Source: Pseudomonadota bacterium
GTDB lineage: Bacteria; Pseudomonadota; Gammaproteobacteria; UBA1113
DNA length: 64,000 nucleotides
NCBI GenBank assembly: GCA_021778015.1
Contig: JAJYCX010000012.1
Coordinates: 1 to 64,000 of the forward strand
Direction of reading: 5' to 3'
Position 1 is the stretch's first letter, and every line of letters begins with the position of its first letter. Positions 17,485 to 26,073 of the stretch are shown here, one piece after another. The translations under genes and the position numbers were made by a program. A model generated the notes under the pieces. The model worked only from the letters and a program-made list of their open reading frames with translations, searched no databases and was not told where the DNA came from.

Positions 17485-18753
17485 ATGGCCAAAAAAAATA
17501 TATTCTATGCCCAGTCGGGTGGTGTTACTGCTGTTATCAATGCCACCGCTTGTGGCTTAATCGAAGCCGCCCGCGCCCATAAAAAAAGCTTCGGCAAAGT
17601 CTTGGTCGGCCGTAATGGCATTTTGGGGGCTTTGCATGAAGAATTGATCGACACGTCGCTAGAATCCAAAGCGCAGATCCGTGGCTTGTATCATACCCCC
17701 GCCGGCGCTTTTGGCTCTTGCAGATATAAATTAAAAAGCTTAACCGAATACAAAGCCGAATATGAGCGCTTAATTGAAGTATTTGCTGCTCATAATATCG
17801 GTTATTTTATGTATAACGGCGGCGGCGATTCTCAAGACACAACTCATAAAGTAGCGCAAATGAGTAAGCAAATGGGTTATCCCTTAACCTGCATAGGCAT
17901 ACCCAAAACAGTAGACAACGATTTACCCATCACCGACAATTGCCCTGGTTTTGGTTCAGTAGCCAAATACGTGGCCGTATCGATACGCGAGGCTGGCTTA
18001 GATGTCGCTTCCATGGCAGCCACTTCAACTAAAGTGTTTATTATGGAAGTCATGGGCCGCCATGCGGGTTGGATAGCGGCTGCAGGCGGATTAGCCGCCG
18101 AGCAAGAAGGCCAAGCACCCCATATCATATTATTCCCTGAAGTAGAATTAAACCAAAAAACCTTTTTAGAAAAAGTCGATAAAACGGTTAAAAAATATGG
18201 TTATTGCGCCATTGTAGTCTCTGAAGGTGTGCGCAACAGCGCGGGAGAATTCATTGCCAGTGCCGGGTTAAAAGATGCCTTTGGTCATATGCAATTAGGC
18301 GGTGTAGCGCCCGTAATCGCACAGCTCATTAAAAGCGAATTAGGTTATAAATACCATTGGGCCGTATGCGATTATCTACAACGCGCGGCACGCCATATTG
18401 CATCTAAAACCGATGTAGAGCAAGCCTATGCGCTGGGTTATAAGGCCATCGAATTTGCGCTAGAAGGCAAAAGCGGCATTATGGCCGCCATCGTGCGCAA
18501 GCCCGGTAAACAATATCGTTGGAGCATAGGCACCACGCCGTTAGAAAACGTCGCTAATCAAGAAAAGTGTTTGCCTAAACATTTTATACGCGCGGATGGT
18601 TTTGGTATTACAGAGGCATGTCGCAATTACTTAGCGCCCCTGATTGCCGGCGAAGATTATCCGCCCTATAAAAATGGCTTACCACAGTACGTTACCCTGA
18701 AAAATGAATTGGTGCCTAAAAAACTTAAAACAAAATTCCAGGAAAAGCGTTAA
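17485..18753 (+). CDS. pfp: diphosphate-dependent 6-phosphofructokinase
   Basis: The enzyme phosphorylates fructose-6-phosphate using pyrophosphate, reversibly, in place of ATP-dependent PfkA. The phosphoryl-donor loop reads GGGDSQDT (112-119), and the substrate segment is PKTVDND (140-146), the lysine-containing form typical of PPi-PFKs; ATP-PFKs have (G)GTIDND there. MGRHAGW (190-196) binds fructose phosphate. At 422 residues it fits the clade of short PPi-PFKs. PPi-dependent glycolysis is common in Legionella and relatives. A gtrA-like gene follows after two bases. Confidence 0.93.
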   Translation: MAKKNIFYAQSGGVTAVINATACGLIEAARAHKKSFGKVLVGRNGILGALHEELIDTSLESKAQIRGLYHTPAGAFGSCRYKLKSLTEYKAEYERLIEVFAAHNIGYFMYNGGGDSQDTTHKVAQMSKQMGYPLTCIGIPKTVDNDLPITDNCPGFGSVAKYVAVSIREAGLDVASMAATSTKVFIMEVMGRHAGWIAAAGGLAAEQEGQAPHIILFPEVELNQKTFLEKVDKTVKKYGYCAIVVSEGVRNSAGEFIASAGLKDAFGHMQLGGVAPVIAQLIKSELGYKYHWAVCDYLQRAARHIASKTDVEQAYALGYKAIEFALEGKSGIMAAIVRKPGKQYRWSIGTTPLENVANQEKCLPKHFIRADGFGITEACRNYLAPLIAGEDYPPYKNGLPQYVTLKNELVPKKLKTKFQEKR

Positions 18754-18755
18754 TC

Positions 18756-19178
18756 ATGTCATTACTGCCGCGTTATATAGACAGTAAGCTAGCCCGTCAA
18801 TGGCATCGCGAAATGGTGCATTATTTGTGGGTGGGATGTTTAGCGACGGGCAGTCAATATATCGTGTTGGTTTTGTGTGTAGAGCTTTTTCAGACGAGTG
18901 CGGTTTTAGGCTCTAGTTTAGGATATTTATTAGGTGGCATAGTCAATTATGTTTTAAACCGCAAACATACTTTTACCTCACAAAAAAAGCACCATAAAGC
19001 CATTACCCAGTTTATCATCGTGTTTATCATTGCTTTTTTTATGAATGCCGCTTTATTGCAGCTACTACACGGTGTCTTCGCCGTGCCTTATTTGCTCGCA
19101 CAAGTGATCGCAACGATATTGGTGTTAGGCTGGAATTATTCCGCGCATAAATTTTGGACTTTTAGAGAAGCGGCATAG
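18756..19178 (+). CDS. GtrA-like membrane protein (140 aa)
   Basis: Four membrane segments are spaced as in the GtrA/DPMS family: YLWVGCLATGSQYIVLVLC, a second after the small loop, FIIVFIIAFFMNAALLQLL, and a last one ending in WNYSAHKFWTF. The hallmarks GYLLGGIVNYVLNRKHTF and FWTF are present. GtrA proteins are thought to flip undecaprenyl-linked sugars or assist dolichol-phosphate-type glycosyltransferases in O-antigen or cell-wall modification. It is coupled to pfp by a two-base gap, but no partner GtrB-like transferase is visible nearby. Confidence 0.9.
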   Translation: MSLLPRYIDSKLARQWHREMVHYLWVGCLATGSQYIVLVLCVELFQTSAVLGSSLGYLLGGIVNYVLNRKHTFTSQKKHHKAITQFIIVFIIAFFMNAALLQLLHGVFAVPYLLAQVIATILVLGWNYSAHKFWTFREAA

Positions 19179-19200
19179 TTTAAGGGAAATATCCGTCCCT

Positions 19201-19359
19201 CGTCATTGCGAGGAGCGAAGCGACGAAGCAATCCAGGAAAATATTCGTTTTATACGTATCACAGTGTTTTAAAAATTTCTCTGTACAAACAGTTAATTTT
19301 CATTATTCCAACGCTAGATTGCCGCGCCTGTTCGCTGCGCTCACTGGCTCGCAATGACG
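19201..19359. repeat. MITE-like dispersed element, copy B
   Basis: This 159-base element fills the gap between two convergent genes. It starts CGTCATTGCGAG and ends CTCGCAATGACG, with an inner AAGCAATCCAGG near the left end and CTAGATTGCCGCG near the right. The ends form perfect 12-base inverted repeats. The core is AT-rich and non-coding, and there is no transposase. Confidence 0.8.
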
Positions 19360-19401
19360 GGTACTGCTATTTTCTTGCTAAAAGAGATATAACCCAATAA
19401 A

Positions 19402-19965
19402 TCAATTCTTCTGCAGATCCGTTAGAAAATATACGGACTGATATTCCGTATCGCCCAACGGTAACCAAAAAGAATGGTCTAAATCTTTAGCCTGTTGTTG
19501 ATACTGCGTCGATAATATGGTTTTTGCTGAGTCGGCGCTCAATGCACAAACCCACACACTTTTACGACAATCGCTGGGTTTGAATGGGTTCATATCAGGT
19601 GGAGCCTTTGGATCTTCTACCGAGCAAGACCAAAAAGGCGGCTTCCTGCCCGTTTCGATGCGCAAAGTATCCGCCGTGGATTTATAAACATACACAGCCC
19701 ACGCTCTAGGACCCAATTCTTGTGTTAGTCCAGCACTTGCACCTATATGACCCTCAAGAAAATCTAAGACTAAAGCGCTGTCATATTGACTGCGTACTAA
19801 GAAAATTTGTGCTTTGTTATCGGGCGCGCCAAAATGTATATCGCCCTTATCGTTAAATTGCACTTGATTGGGTATACAATGCAAATTGCCATCAGAAGCG
19901 GGTGCTGCCAACAGAGTCGCGCTTATCGTCCATAATAAAAGGGCCATCCATCTTTTTTTATTCAT
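19402..19965 (-). CDS. secreted protein of unknown function (187 aa)
   Basis: The protein has a Sec signal peptide (NKKRWMALLLWTISATLLAAPA, shown here as its start KKRWMALLLW and end LLAAPA, cleavage after about residue 20). The mature domain contains four Cys (HCIP, WSCSV, DCRK, WVCAL), which suggests disulphides in the periplasm. I do not recognise the family. I prefer ATG 19965, preceded by GAGGAAGG; an ATG four codons earlier is nearly as good. The start overlaps the erpA stop by eight bases, so it is the last gene of folA-erpA-this gene. Confidence 0.65.
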   Translation of the reverse strand: MNKKRWMALLLWTISATLLAAPASDGNLHCIPNQVQFNDKGDIHFGAPDNKAQIFLVRSQYDSALVLDFLEGHIGASAGLTQELGPRAWAVYVYKSTADTLRIETGRKPPFWSCSVEDPKAPPDMNPFKPSDCRKSVWVCALSADSAKTILSTQYQQQAKDLDHSFWLPLGDTEYQSVYFLTDLQKN

Positions 19966-20386
19966 CGCCTTCCTCATCTTCCTTCAAAGTAAAAGAATTA
20001 CCGCAACCACAAGTTGTTTTTGCATGTGGATTGCGGATGATAAAGCGCTGCCCTTCTACATCATCTTTATAATCTAATTCAGCGCCGGTTAAATATTGTA
20101 AACTTAATGGGTCTATATAAATATGAATTTCTGCACGGGTTTTATACGCGGCATCCTCTTTAGCCACAGGACAAGAGATTACCGTATCGTCTTCTTTACA
20201 TTCTTCATCCAGGATGAAACCATATTGAAAACCAGAACAACCGCCGCCTTCTATATAAATACGCAATTGTGTGCGTACATCTTCTTCTTCAGACAATAGC
20301 TCGGCTATACGTGCAATGGCCGCGGGCGTTACTTTTAGATAGTCATTGGCGCTAAAACCTGGAGTATAGATTGCAGCTTCGCTCAT
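19958..20386 (-). CDS. erpA: iron-sulfur cluster insertion protein, ErpA/A-type carrier
   Basis: A-type carriers hold and deliver Fe-S clusters to apoproteins. The three conserved cysteines are present: Cys 50 in GGGCSGFQYGF and Cys 126/128 in TCGCGNSF. The protein is 142 residues, longer than the usual 106-115. It has an extended N-terminus, an acidic insert around residues 60-80 and an acidic tail (KEDEEGDE). AGGAG precedes the ATG, and the start overlaps the folA stop by four bases. IscA or SufA are alternatives, but the GGGCSGF motif and lack of an isc/suf context favour ErpA. Confidence 0.88.
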   Translation of the reverse strand: MSEAAIYTPGFSANDYLKVTPAAIARIAELLSEEEDVRTQLRIYIEGGGCSGFQYGFILDEECKEDDTVISCPVAKEDAAYKTRAEIHIYIDPLSLQYLTGAELDYKDDVEGQRFIIRNPHAKTTCGCGNSFTLKEDEEGDE

Positions 20387-20874
20387 TGAGATATTCTCCT
20401 GTATTCTAAAAATCGGTATGCATAAGGGTTTTTATCATCGGCAGCAAAGGCTTCTTCCGCCACTAACCGCCATTCATCGTCATTCCATTGTGGAAAAAAT
20501 CTATCGCCTGTCGTTTCTAACTCTATTTTGGTTAAGTATAAACGATTTGCCAAGGGGAGTATTTGTTTATACACAGCCTCACCGCCGATAACCATCATTT
20601 CATCACAATCTGCGCACAAAGTCTCGACTTCAGACCAATTGTGCACTACCTCACAACCCGGTGCTACAAAGTTTAGATCATGTGTTAAAACGATATTGCG
20701 CCGCTCCGGCAAGGGCTTGCCCAAAGATAAATAGGTTTGCCGCCCCATGACAATGGGTTTCCCCAGGGTTAAAGCCTTAAAATGGCGCAAATCCGCAGGC
20801 AAATGCCACGGCATATGATTATTTAAGCCTATAACCCGCTTTTCGGCCATGGCGGCAATAATGGAAATGGTCAT
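20383..20874 (-). CDS. folA: dihydrofolate reductase
   Basis: DHFR reduces dihydrofolate to tetrahydrofolate with NADPH. The start ISIIAAMAEKRVIG, the folate-binding NNHMPWHLPADLRHFK with Asp 27-equivalent acid, KPIVMGRQTYLSLGKPLPERRNIVLT and VIGGEAVY are all standard. At 163 residues it has the usual chromosomal length. GAGG precedes the ATG. It heads an overlapping set with erpA and the secreted protein, and it complements folP at 6.3 kb. It is divergent from hemL. Confidence 0.96.
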   Translation of the reverse strand: MTISIIAAMAEKRVIGLNNHMPWHLPADLRHFKALTLGKPIVMGRQTYLSLGKPLPERRNIVLTHDLNFVAPGCEVVHNWSEVETLCADCDEMMVIGGEAVYKQILPLANRLYLTKIELETTGDRFFPQWNDDEWRLVAEEAFAADDKNPYAYRFLEYRRISQ

Positions 20875-20957
20875 AAATTTACCTCGACGATTGCGGTTAG
20901 TATACCATTTTTGGCCACAGCATGGGATAATATGGCTATTATAGATCGATGCATAGA

Positions 20958-21005
20958 GGCAGCCCCCTTGCCCGCCCTAACATGGGCAACCACAGGGGGT
21001 TGTCC
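20958..21005. repeat. GC-rich imperfect inverted repeat
   Basis: A stem between GGCAGCCCCCT and AGGGGGTTGTC, with GGGCAA/TTGCCC-type pairing inside, lies in the divergent folA-hemL gap. It resembles the stems near 17.36 and 48.44 kb in composition and in its neighbouring CCCTAC. It could affect hemL leader folding. Confidence 0.55.
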
Positions 21006-21034
21006 CTACGTTTTTTCTCACATCAGGAGCCATT

Positions 21035-22318
21035 ATGCCCACATCCAGTCAAAATGCCTTTGAAAAAGCGCAACTTTATATTCCCGGTGGCGTGAATTCG
21101 CCCGTGCGTGCCTTTGGGTATGTAGGCGGTACACCTTTATTCATCGCCAAGGCCAAAGGCCCTTATATTACCGATATACATGGCCAATCTTATGTCGATT
21201 ATATAGGCTCTTGGGGGCCGATGATTTTGGGACACAATCACCCAGCCGTAATCAAAGCCGTGCACGAAGCCGTAGACAATGGCCTAAGTTTCGGTACCCC
21301 TACGGAATTAGAAACGCTGTTGGCCGAAAAGATTTGCACTATGGTTCCTTCGGTAGAGCAAATTCGTATGGTCAATTCCGGCACCGAAGCCACTATGAGT
21401 GCCATACGTTTAGCACGCGGTTATACACACCGCAATAAAATCATCAAATTTATAGGCTGTTATCATGGTCACAGCGATGGCTTGTTGGTGCAAGCAGGTT
21501 CCGGCACACTGACCTTTGGTCATCCCAGCTCACCGGGTGTACCGCCGGCCGTGGTTGAATATACTTTACTCGCACCTTATAACGATTTAGCCGCAGTAGA
21601 AAATTTATTTTTACAGTATGGCGATGACATTGCAGCGATTATTGTAGAACCCGTTGCAGGCAATATGAATTGTGTACTACCTGAATTCGGTTTTTTACAA
21701 GGCTTACGCGCTTTATGTGATAAATACCATTCCGTATTAATTTTTGATGAAGTGATGACCGGCTTTCGTATACATCCTCAGGGTGCTCAAGGTTTATATA
21801 ATATCAAGCCCGATCTGACCACCTTTGGTAAAATCATCGGTGGCGGCATGCCCGTGGGCGCTTTTGGTGGACGACGTGGCATCATGCAGCAATTATCCCC
21901 CGTAGGTCCTGTGTATCAAGCAGGTACTTTGTCGGGGAATCCTATTACCATGGCTGCAGGTCTTGCCACTTTAACGGAATTAGCCGCTTATCCAGAATAT
22001 TATGCTGATTTACAACAGCACACGATGCAGTTAATGAATGGCTTAAAAGAATTGGCCGCTAAGGCCGATGTGCCCTTCTCTACTACTGCCGTTTGCGGTA
22101 TGTTTGGTTTGTATTTTCGCGATATGGCACCTACTAATTTAGATGAAGTGAAGACCGCTGATGAAGCGCGGTTTAAAAAATTCTTTCATGCGTTGTTAGC
22201 GCAAGGCGTGTATTTAGGACCGTCGGCTTTTGAAGCAGGTTTTATTTCGTTAGCACATAATGATGAGACACTGGATAAAACACTAACGGCTGCACAAGCG
22301 GCGTTTTGTAAGAAATGA
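21035..22318 (+). CDS. hemL: glutamate-1-semialdehyde 2,1-aminomutase
   Basis: HemL is the PLP enzyme that makes 5-aminolevulinate, the first committed haem precursor, by the C5 pathway used in gammaproteobacteria. The start [46 protein letters not shown] and the PLP lysine Lys 266 in [15 protein letters not shown] are diagnostic. At 427 residues it is the usual length. The ribosome-binding site is AGGAG, nine bases before the ATG. Confidence 0.97.
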   Translation: MPTSSQNAFEKAQLYIPGGVNSPVRAFGYVGGTPLFIAKAKGPYITDIHGQSYVDYIGSWGPMILGHNHPAVIKAVHEAVDNGLSFGTPTELETLLAEKICTMVPSVEQIRMVNSGTEATMSAIRLARGYTHRNKIIKFIGCYHGHSDGLLVQAGSGTLTFGHPSSPGVPPAVVEYTLLAPYNDLAAVENLFLQYGDDIAAIIVEPVAGNMNCVLPEFGFLQGLRALCDKYHSVLIFDEVMTGFRIHPQGAQGLYNIKPDLTTFGKIIGGGMPVGAFGGRRGIMQQLSPVGPVYQAGTLSGNPITMAAGLATLTELAAYPEYYADLQQHTMQLMNGLKELAAKADVPFSTTAVCGMFGLYFRDMAPTNLDEVKTADEARFKKFFHALLAQGVYLGPSAFEAGFISLAHNDETLDKTLTAAQAAFCKK

Positions 22319-22366
22319 AAAGAAGATGAACTCTCCGTACGGTGAATATATTAAATTGCACAGGAC

Positions 22367-22605
22367 TGTCATTGCGAGCCAGTGAGCGCAGCGAACAAGG
22401 CGTGGCAATCCAGGGGTGAAAATACTCGATTTATAAGCGCCATAGTTCTTTATAGATTTCATTGTACGTAACGCTTATTTTAATTATCGAAGATCCCTGG
22501 ATTGCCGCGCTGCATTCGTTTGGTTCCGTGCAATTTAATCATTCTACTGTTGTTACCGTACATAGCCTTTATTATATATCCAGTGCTCATTTGCTCGCAA
22601 TGACG
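22367..22605. repeat. MITE-like dispersed element, copy C
   Basis: An element of about 239 bases lies in the convergent gap after hemL. It is bounded by (T)GTCATTGCGAG and CTCGCAATGACG, with inner GGCAATCCAGG and CCTGGATTGCC. Its right half, from GGATTGCCGCGCTGC to the end, closely matches the right half of the inner element at 11418-11714. An open frame inside it (22462-22737) is repeat-derived. Nothing else was seen in 22319-22674. Confidence 0.8.
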
Positions 22606-22674
22606 ATACGGGAAGATCTTTGCTATAAGAACTTATTTCACAGATACGGGGCATCATACGAGCAAAAAATCATC

Positions 22675-23967
22675 TTACTGGACCCCAGTCAACCTCTCAT
22701 AATAAGCATCAAAACGTTTATGCCCTATAGCCAATAATGCTGAAACAAAAATCACGATAGAAAATAACATCATCGCCGAATAATGCAAAGTTAAGGCACC
22801 AAATTCACCACCCAAATAACTGCCCAATCCCCATGAAATGGAGATGTTAGCCGAAATCATGATGGTGGCATAGGCTTTAGGCGCTATTTGCGTGGCGGCT
22901 GCTAGCATCACAGGAATGGCTAATAATTCGCTGACGCAAAATAAAACATAGAATGTGATCAACGGCCATGGACTACCGATGTAGCTCGGGTTGTGTTCTA
23001 TGGCGTAAATCAATGGTAATAAAGCGACACAACTCGCCACTAAAAACCAATAACTCAGCGACAACTTGCGATTCACCGTTAAAGACACACCACGGCTATG
23101 TAGGTAATCGTATACTTTAGCTAAGCACAAGCTAAACAGAATGATGAGAACAGAATAAAAAGCCAAATACCAAGTTACCGGAAAGGTGTAACTTCCTATG
23201 ACATTATGGATGTTGTGTGCAGCATAATACGTCAATAAACCAAAAGGCATAGCATAGATAAGATTCCAGACGATGTTGGCGACACACATGCCTAGATACA
23301 CTTTAATGCGTTTTTTTTCTATGGATGTTAAGGCTGGCAATTGCAACTGGTCCGCACTACGGCGCAAACCTATATCGCGCAAACTACGGCGACTTGCCAG
23401 CGACAAGTTGATCAATGCAATAATAAAACCCAGCGCGCCTAATAAGAAAGCACACCGATAACCCCAATGCTGTGCCACTAAACCCGATAAAAAGGTTCCC
23501 ATTAAGCCACCTATGTTGATTGCCATATAAAATACAGCAAATGCCGAGTGACGCTTGTGATCTTGTTCGCTGAAAAATTCTCCTACCATGGCACTTAGGC
23601 TGGGTTTTAATAGTCCACAACCTAATACCAACAGGGACAAGCCACAATAAAACGCGGCTGTACTGTGTATCATGATAGTTAGCTGGCCTATGCCCATTAA
23701 CACTGCACCTACAGCAGCACCTAAGCGGCGCCCTAAAAATTTATCTGTAATAAAACCACCGATCACGGGGCTAATGTAGACAAAAGCACCATATGTACCT
23801 GAAATACGAATGGCGGCTTCCGCAGACCAGCCTAAACCACCCGCAGAGGGTGAATCGTTGGCATACAGTACCAACAAGGTTTGCAACATGTAGAAACTAA
23901 AGCGTTCCCACATTTCAATAGTCGATATAGCACGCACGCCTTTGGGTAAGGCTTTAGTTTCAGTCAT
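22675..23967 (-). CDS. POT-family proton-dependent oligopeptide transporter
   Basis: This MFS-fold importer of di- and tripeptides has about 12 membrane segments in 430 residues. The family's proton-coupling motif ExxERF is present at 18-23 (EMWERF). It is followed by the PTR2 signatures YISPVIGGFITDKFLGRR and, in segment 5, FYMAINIGGLMGTFLSG. The N-terminal cytoplasmic start is short. Intracellular Legionellales live largely on amino acids and peptides, which fits. The gene is shorter than E. coli DtpA (500 aa) because the extra pair of helices found in many POTs is missing or reduced. The specific substrate is unknown. Confidence 0.88.
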   Translation of the reverse strand: MTETKALPKGVRAISTIEMWERFSFYMLQTLLVLYANDSPSAGGLGWSAEAAIRISGTYGAFVYISPVIGGFITDKFLGRRLGAAVGAVLMGIGQLTIMIHSTAAFYCGLSLLVLGCGLLKPSLSAMVGEFFSEQDHKRHSAFAVFYMAINIGGLMGTFLSGLVAQHWGYRCAFLLGALGFIIALINLSLASRRSLRDIGLRRSADQLQLPALTSIEKKRIKVYLGMCVANIVWNLIYAMPFGLLTYYAAHNIHNVIGSYTFPVTWYLAFYSVLIILFSLCLAKVYDYLHSRGVSLTVNRKLSLSYWFLVASCVALLPLIYAIEHNPSYIGSPWPLITFYVLFCVSELLAIPVMLAAATQIAPKAYATIMISANISISWGLGSYLGGEFGALTLHYSAMMLFSIVIFVSALLAIGHKRFDAYYERLTGVQ

Positions 23968-24034
23968 GGTATAAATTATTCCTCATCTATATGAGTATGA
24001 AAAAATCCAGATTTAACGGTATAGGTCATTTTCA

Positions 24035-24760
24035 TCATGACACATATTTTTCTCGGCGTACTTGTTGTGCATTAAAGTCTTTCTCCTTCAAGATTTCATA
24101 AGCGGCATCGATCATATTAGGATTACCACATAAATAAACGATGTCGTTGTTTGGTGATGGATTTAAAAGAGCAAATTGATCTTGTACATAGCCTAAGTGC
24201 TCGAAGGGCTGTAATTGTTCTTTGTCGCTTTCCCGGCTATAACAAATGCGGAAATCCAAATTAGGATACTGATTTGCATACGCTAAAAAATCTTCGCTAT
24301 ACAAAGCATCACCGCGCGTTTGCACGCCTAGCATAATCACTACTTTAATATCATTAAGCCGTGCTGCCAATGCGGGCAACATAGACCGATAAGGTGTTAC
24401 CCCTGTGCTGGTGGCAACCAGAATATAGCGCTGCGGGGTTTCATCACGTAAAATGAGACGGCCATAAGGCCCGCTCATGGTGAATTGATCCCCGGGTTTT
24501 GCACTGAACAAAGCCTCAGAAGCAACGCCGCCTTTGACATAACCCAAAGCGAGTTCAATATGCGACGATTGTCCAGGAATACTCGCCAAGCTGTAACTGC
24601 GCCGTATTTCTTTAGCGCCTTCAACAGGAAAATGGAAGCTCACAAATTGACCAGGAATAAACTCCAATGGTTGCCCATCGTGACGCTTTAATTTTAAATG
24701 CCGCACCTTAGGCGTCAACAAAGTAGCTTCAGCCAAGGTTACCGTAAACGTATTTTGCAT
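24035..24760 (-). CDS. fpr: ferredoxin-NADP(+) reductase family flavoprotein
   Basis: The two-domain FAD/NAD(P) reductase fold is clear. RSYSLAS (54-60) binds FAD, GGVAS and GPYG (97-100) stack on the flavin, TSTGVTPYRSM (117-127) is the nucleotide loop, and YLCGNPNMID is the C-terminal half-motif. The ending REKYVS is like bacterial FNRs of the Fpr class. At 241 residues it is the normal length. It could pass electrons between NADPH and ferredoxin or flavodoxin. Related one-piece reductases (for example a flavin or phenol-hydroxylase reductase subunit) cannot be fully excluded. Confidence 0.82.
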   Translation of the reverse strand: MQNTFTVTLAEATLLTPKVRHLKLKRHDGQPLEFIPGQFVSFHFPVEGAKEIRRSYSLASIPGQSSHIELALGYVKGGVASEALFSAKPGDQFTMSGPYGRLILRDETPQRYILVATSTGVTPYRSMLPALAARLNDIKVVIMLGVQTRGDALYSEDFLAYANQYPNLDFRICYSRESDKEQLQPFEHLGYVQDQFALLNPSPNNDIVYLCGNPNMIDAAYEILKEKDFNAQQVRREKYVS

Positions 24761-24870
24761 AATTTGCCCTCTTTATAGGCGATGTTATACCATAATTTAG
24801 TATAATCGGTATATACCCGTCGTCAATGAAGATGTGGGGGTAATAAATACTGTGGCTTTGAATCAAAGCT

Positions 24871-24964
24871 TTGTCATCCTCGGCTGAAGACCGGGGATCC
24901 AGTTTCGACTCAAGTTTTTTCTGGATCCCCGACTGCGGCCTCGCGGCCTGGTCGAGGATGACAA
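24871..24964. repeat. palindromic element, intergenic copy
   Basis: Inverted arms begin TTGTCATCCTCG and end CGAGGATGACAA, with inner GGGGATCCAG and CTGGATCCCC. The family is the same as the in-frame mpl copy (15230-15310), but the right arm has GACTGCGGCCTCGCGGCC in place of the simple palindrome. The flank GGCTTTGAATCAAAGC on its left is shared with the copy at 54.75 kb. It lies between the divergent reductase and tdk genes. Confidence 0.85.
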
Positions 24965-25053
24965 TGTTTTGGTTTATGATTATTTTCAATATTCAACTCG
25001 CATCTTGCAGCCAAGTCGGTATATACTATTTTCCATTTTAGAGGCGTCATCTC

Positions 25054-25644
25054 ATGGCTAAACTGTACTTTTATTACTCTGCAATGAACGCGGGTAAAAG
25101 CACTACCCTGTTACAATCAGATTATAATTATCGCGAACGCGGCATGGAAACGCTGTTGTTCACCCCAGAATTAGACAACAGGCAACAAAAAGGCCTAATC
25201 TCCTCGCGTATAGGGCTACAAGCCAATGCCATCACCTTCGATGCGCACACCAACTTATACAGCATGGTGGAAGCCATACAGCAAGAACGCCCCGCATTAA
25301 AATGTATTTTTGTGGATGAAGCACAATTTTTAAATAAGCAGCAAGTACTGCAATTGGCGGCCATAGTCGATCAACTGAATTTACCCGTTTTAACCTATGG
25401 CTTGCGTTCCGATTTTAAGGGCGAACCTTTTGAAGGTAGCTTATATTTGTTGATCTTAGCAGAAGAAGTAGCGGAGATTAAAACCATCTGCCATTGTGGC
25501 CGTAAAGCGACTATGAACATGCGTATAGACGATAAAGGCAATAAGGTGTCTGATGGCGCTCAAGTGGAAATAGGCGGCAATGACCGTTATATTGCCACCT
25601 GCCGTATTCATTTTAATTGCGGTGATAGCGGACAGCGTCTATAG
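25054..25644 (+). CDS. tdk: thymidine kinase
   Basis: Type II thymidine kinase salvages deoxythymidine with ATP. The start AKLYFYYSAMNAGKSTTLLQ carries the P-loop (AMNAGKST, 10-17). The catalytic Glu 89 is in FVDEAQFL, and the lasso-domain zinc cysteines are Cys 146/148 (ICHCGR) and the CRIH near the end. The thymidine-binding loop segment IGGNDRYIATCR is present. At 196 residues it is typical. It converges on a truncated outer-membrane-protein gene five bases beyond its stop. Confidence 0.96.
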   Translation: MAKLYFYYSAMNAGKSTTLLQSDYNYRERGMETLLFTPELDNRQQKGLISSRIGLQANAITFDAHTNLYSMVEAIQQERPALKCIFVDEAQFLNKQQVLQLAAIVDQLNLPVLTYGLRSDFKGEPFEGSLYLLILAEEVAEIKTICHCGRKATMNMRIDDKGNKVSDGAQVEIGGNDRYIATCRIHFNCGDSGQRL

Positions 25645-25649
25645 ACCCT

Positions 25650-25943
25650 TTAATTATTCCCTCTTTCGTAGGACAAGCTAGCATCATTGCCACTATTAGG
25701 GAAACCATAACTTACATCACCACCAGCCAAAGTATTATTCTTGGCAGTGTTATTTGGGATATTGGTGTTGGTGCTAGATTGCATTAATCCCCCGGTGACT
25801 CCAAAAGACCAACTCCCCTGCTGTTGTTGAGGCGCAGTGAGATTAATATCGTTGGATAATGGCATAGGTGTAGTTTCAATAGCATCTGCATACGCAGTAG
25901 CACCGATTAAAGCTAAAATAATACACGCTATTTTAGTTTTCAT
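25650..25943 (-). pseudogene. truncated Legionella_OMP-like gene (97 codons left)
   Basis: The first ~45 residues match the start of the OMP paralogues to the right: KTKIACIILALIGATAYADA signal, then IETTPMPLSNDINLTAP and SWSFGVTGGLMQ. After a short loop, GGDVSYGFPNSGNDASLSYE corresponds to the family's second conserved block GADVTYAFPGNGRD. The frame then stops, where intact copies run another ~250 residues. AAGGAG precedes the ATG. With one conserved block left it cannot form a barrel, so it is best read as a relic of the array whose 3' part was lost at the junction with tdk. Confidence 0.75.
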
Positions 25944-26026
25944 GGTTAAAATACTCCTTAAAAGTTGATAAGAAGGAAGCTACAGAATCTACTTTACAAA
26001 TTTTTTCTGTTGTTTACAAGTAGCAA

Positions 26027-26054
26027 AAAAGGGCGATTTCAAAACCGCCCTTTT
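26027..26054 (-). terminator. intrinsic terminator after OMP paralogue 1
   Basis: AAAAGGGCG (26027-26035) pairs with CGCCCTTTT (26046-26054). On the minus strand the hairpin is followed by a run of T. Confidence 0.8.
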
Positions 26055-26073
26055 AACAACGGGTTAAAACCGC

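Noticed and set aside
22462..22737. 91-codon open frame after hemL
   Set aside because: It lies mainly within the MITE-like element and runs into the transporter gene on the opposite strand.
24729..24989. 86-codon minus-strand open frame before tdk
   Set aside because: Half of it is the palindromic element read as protein, and it overlaps the reductase start.
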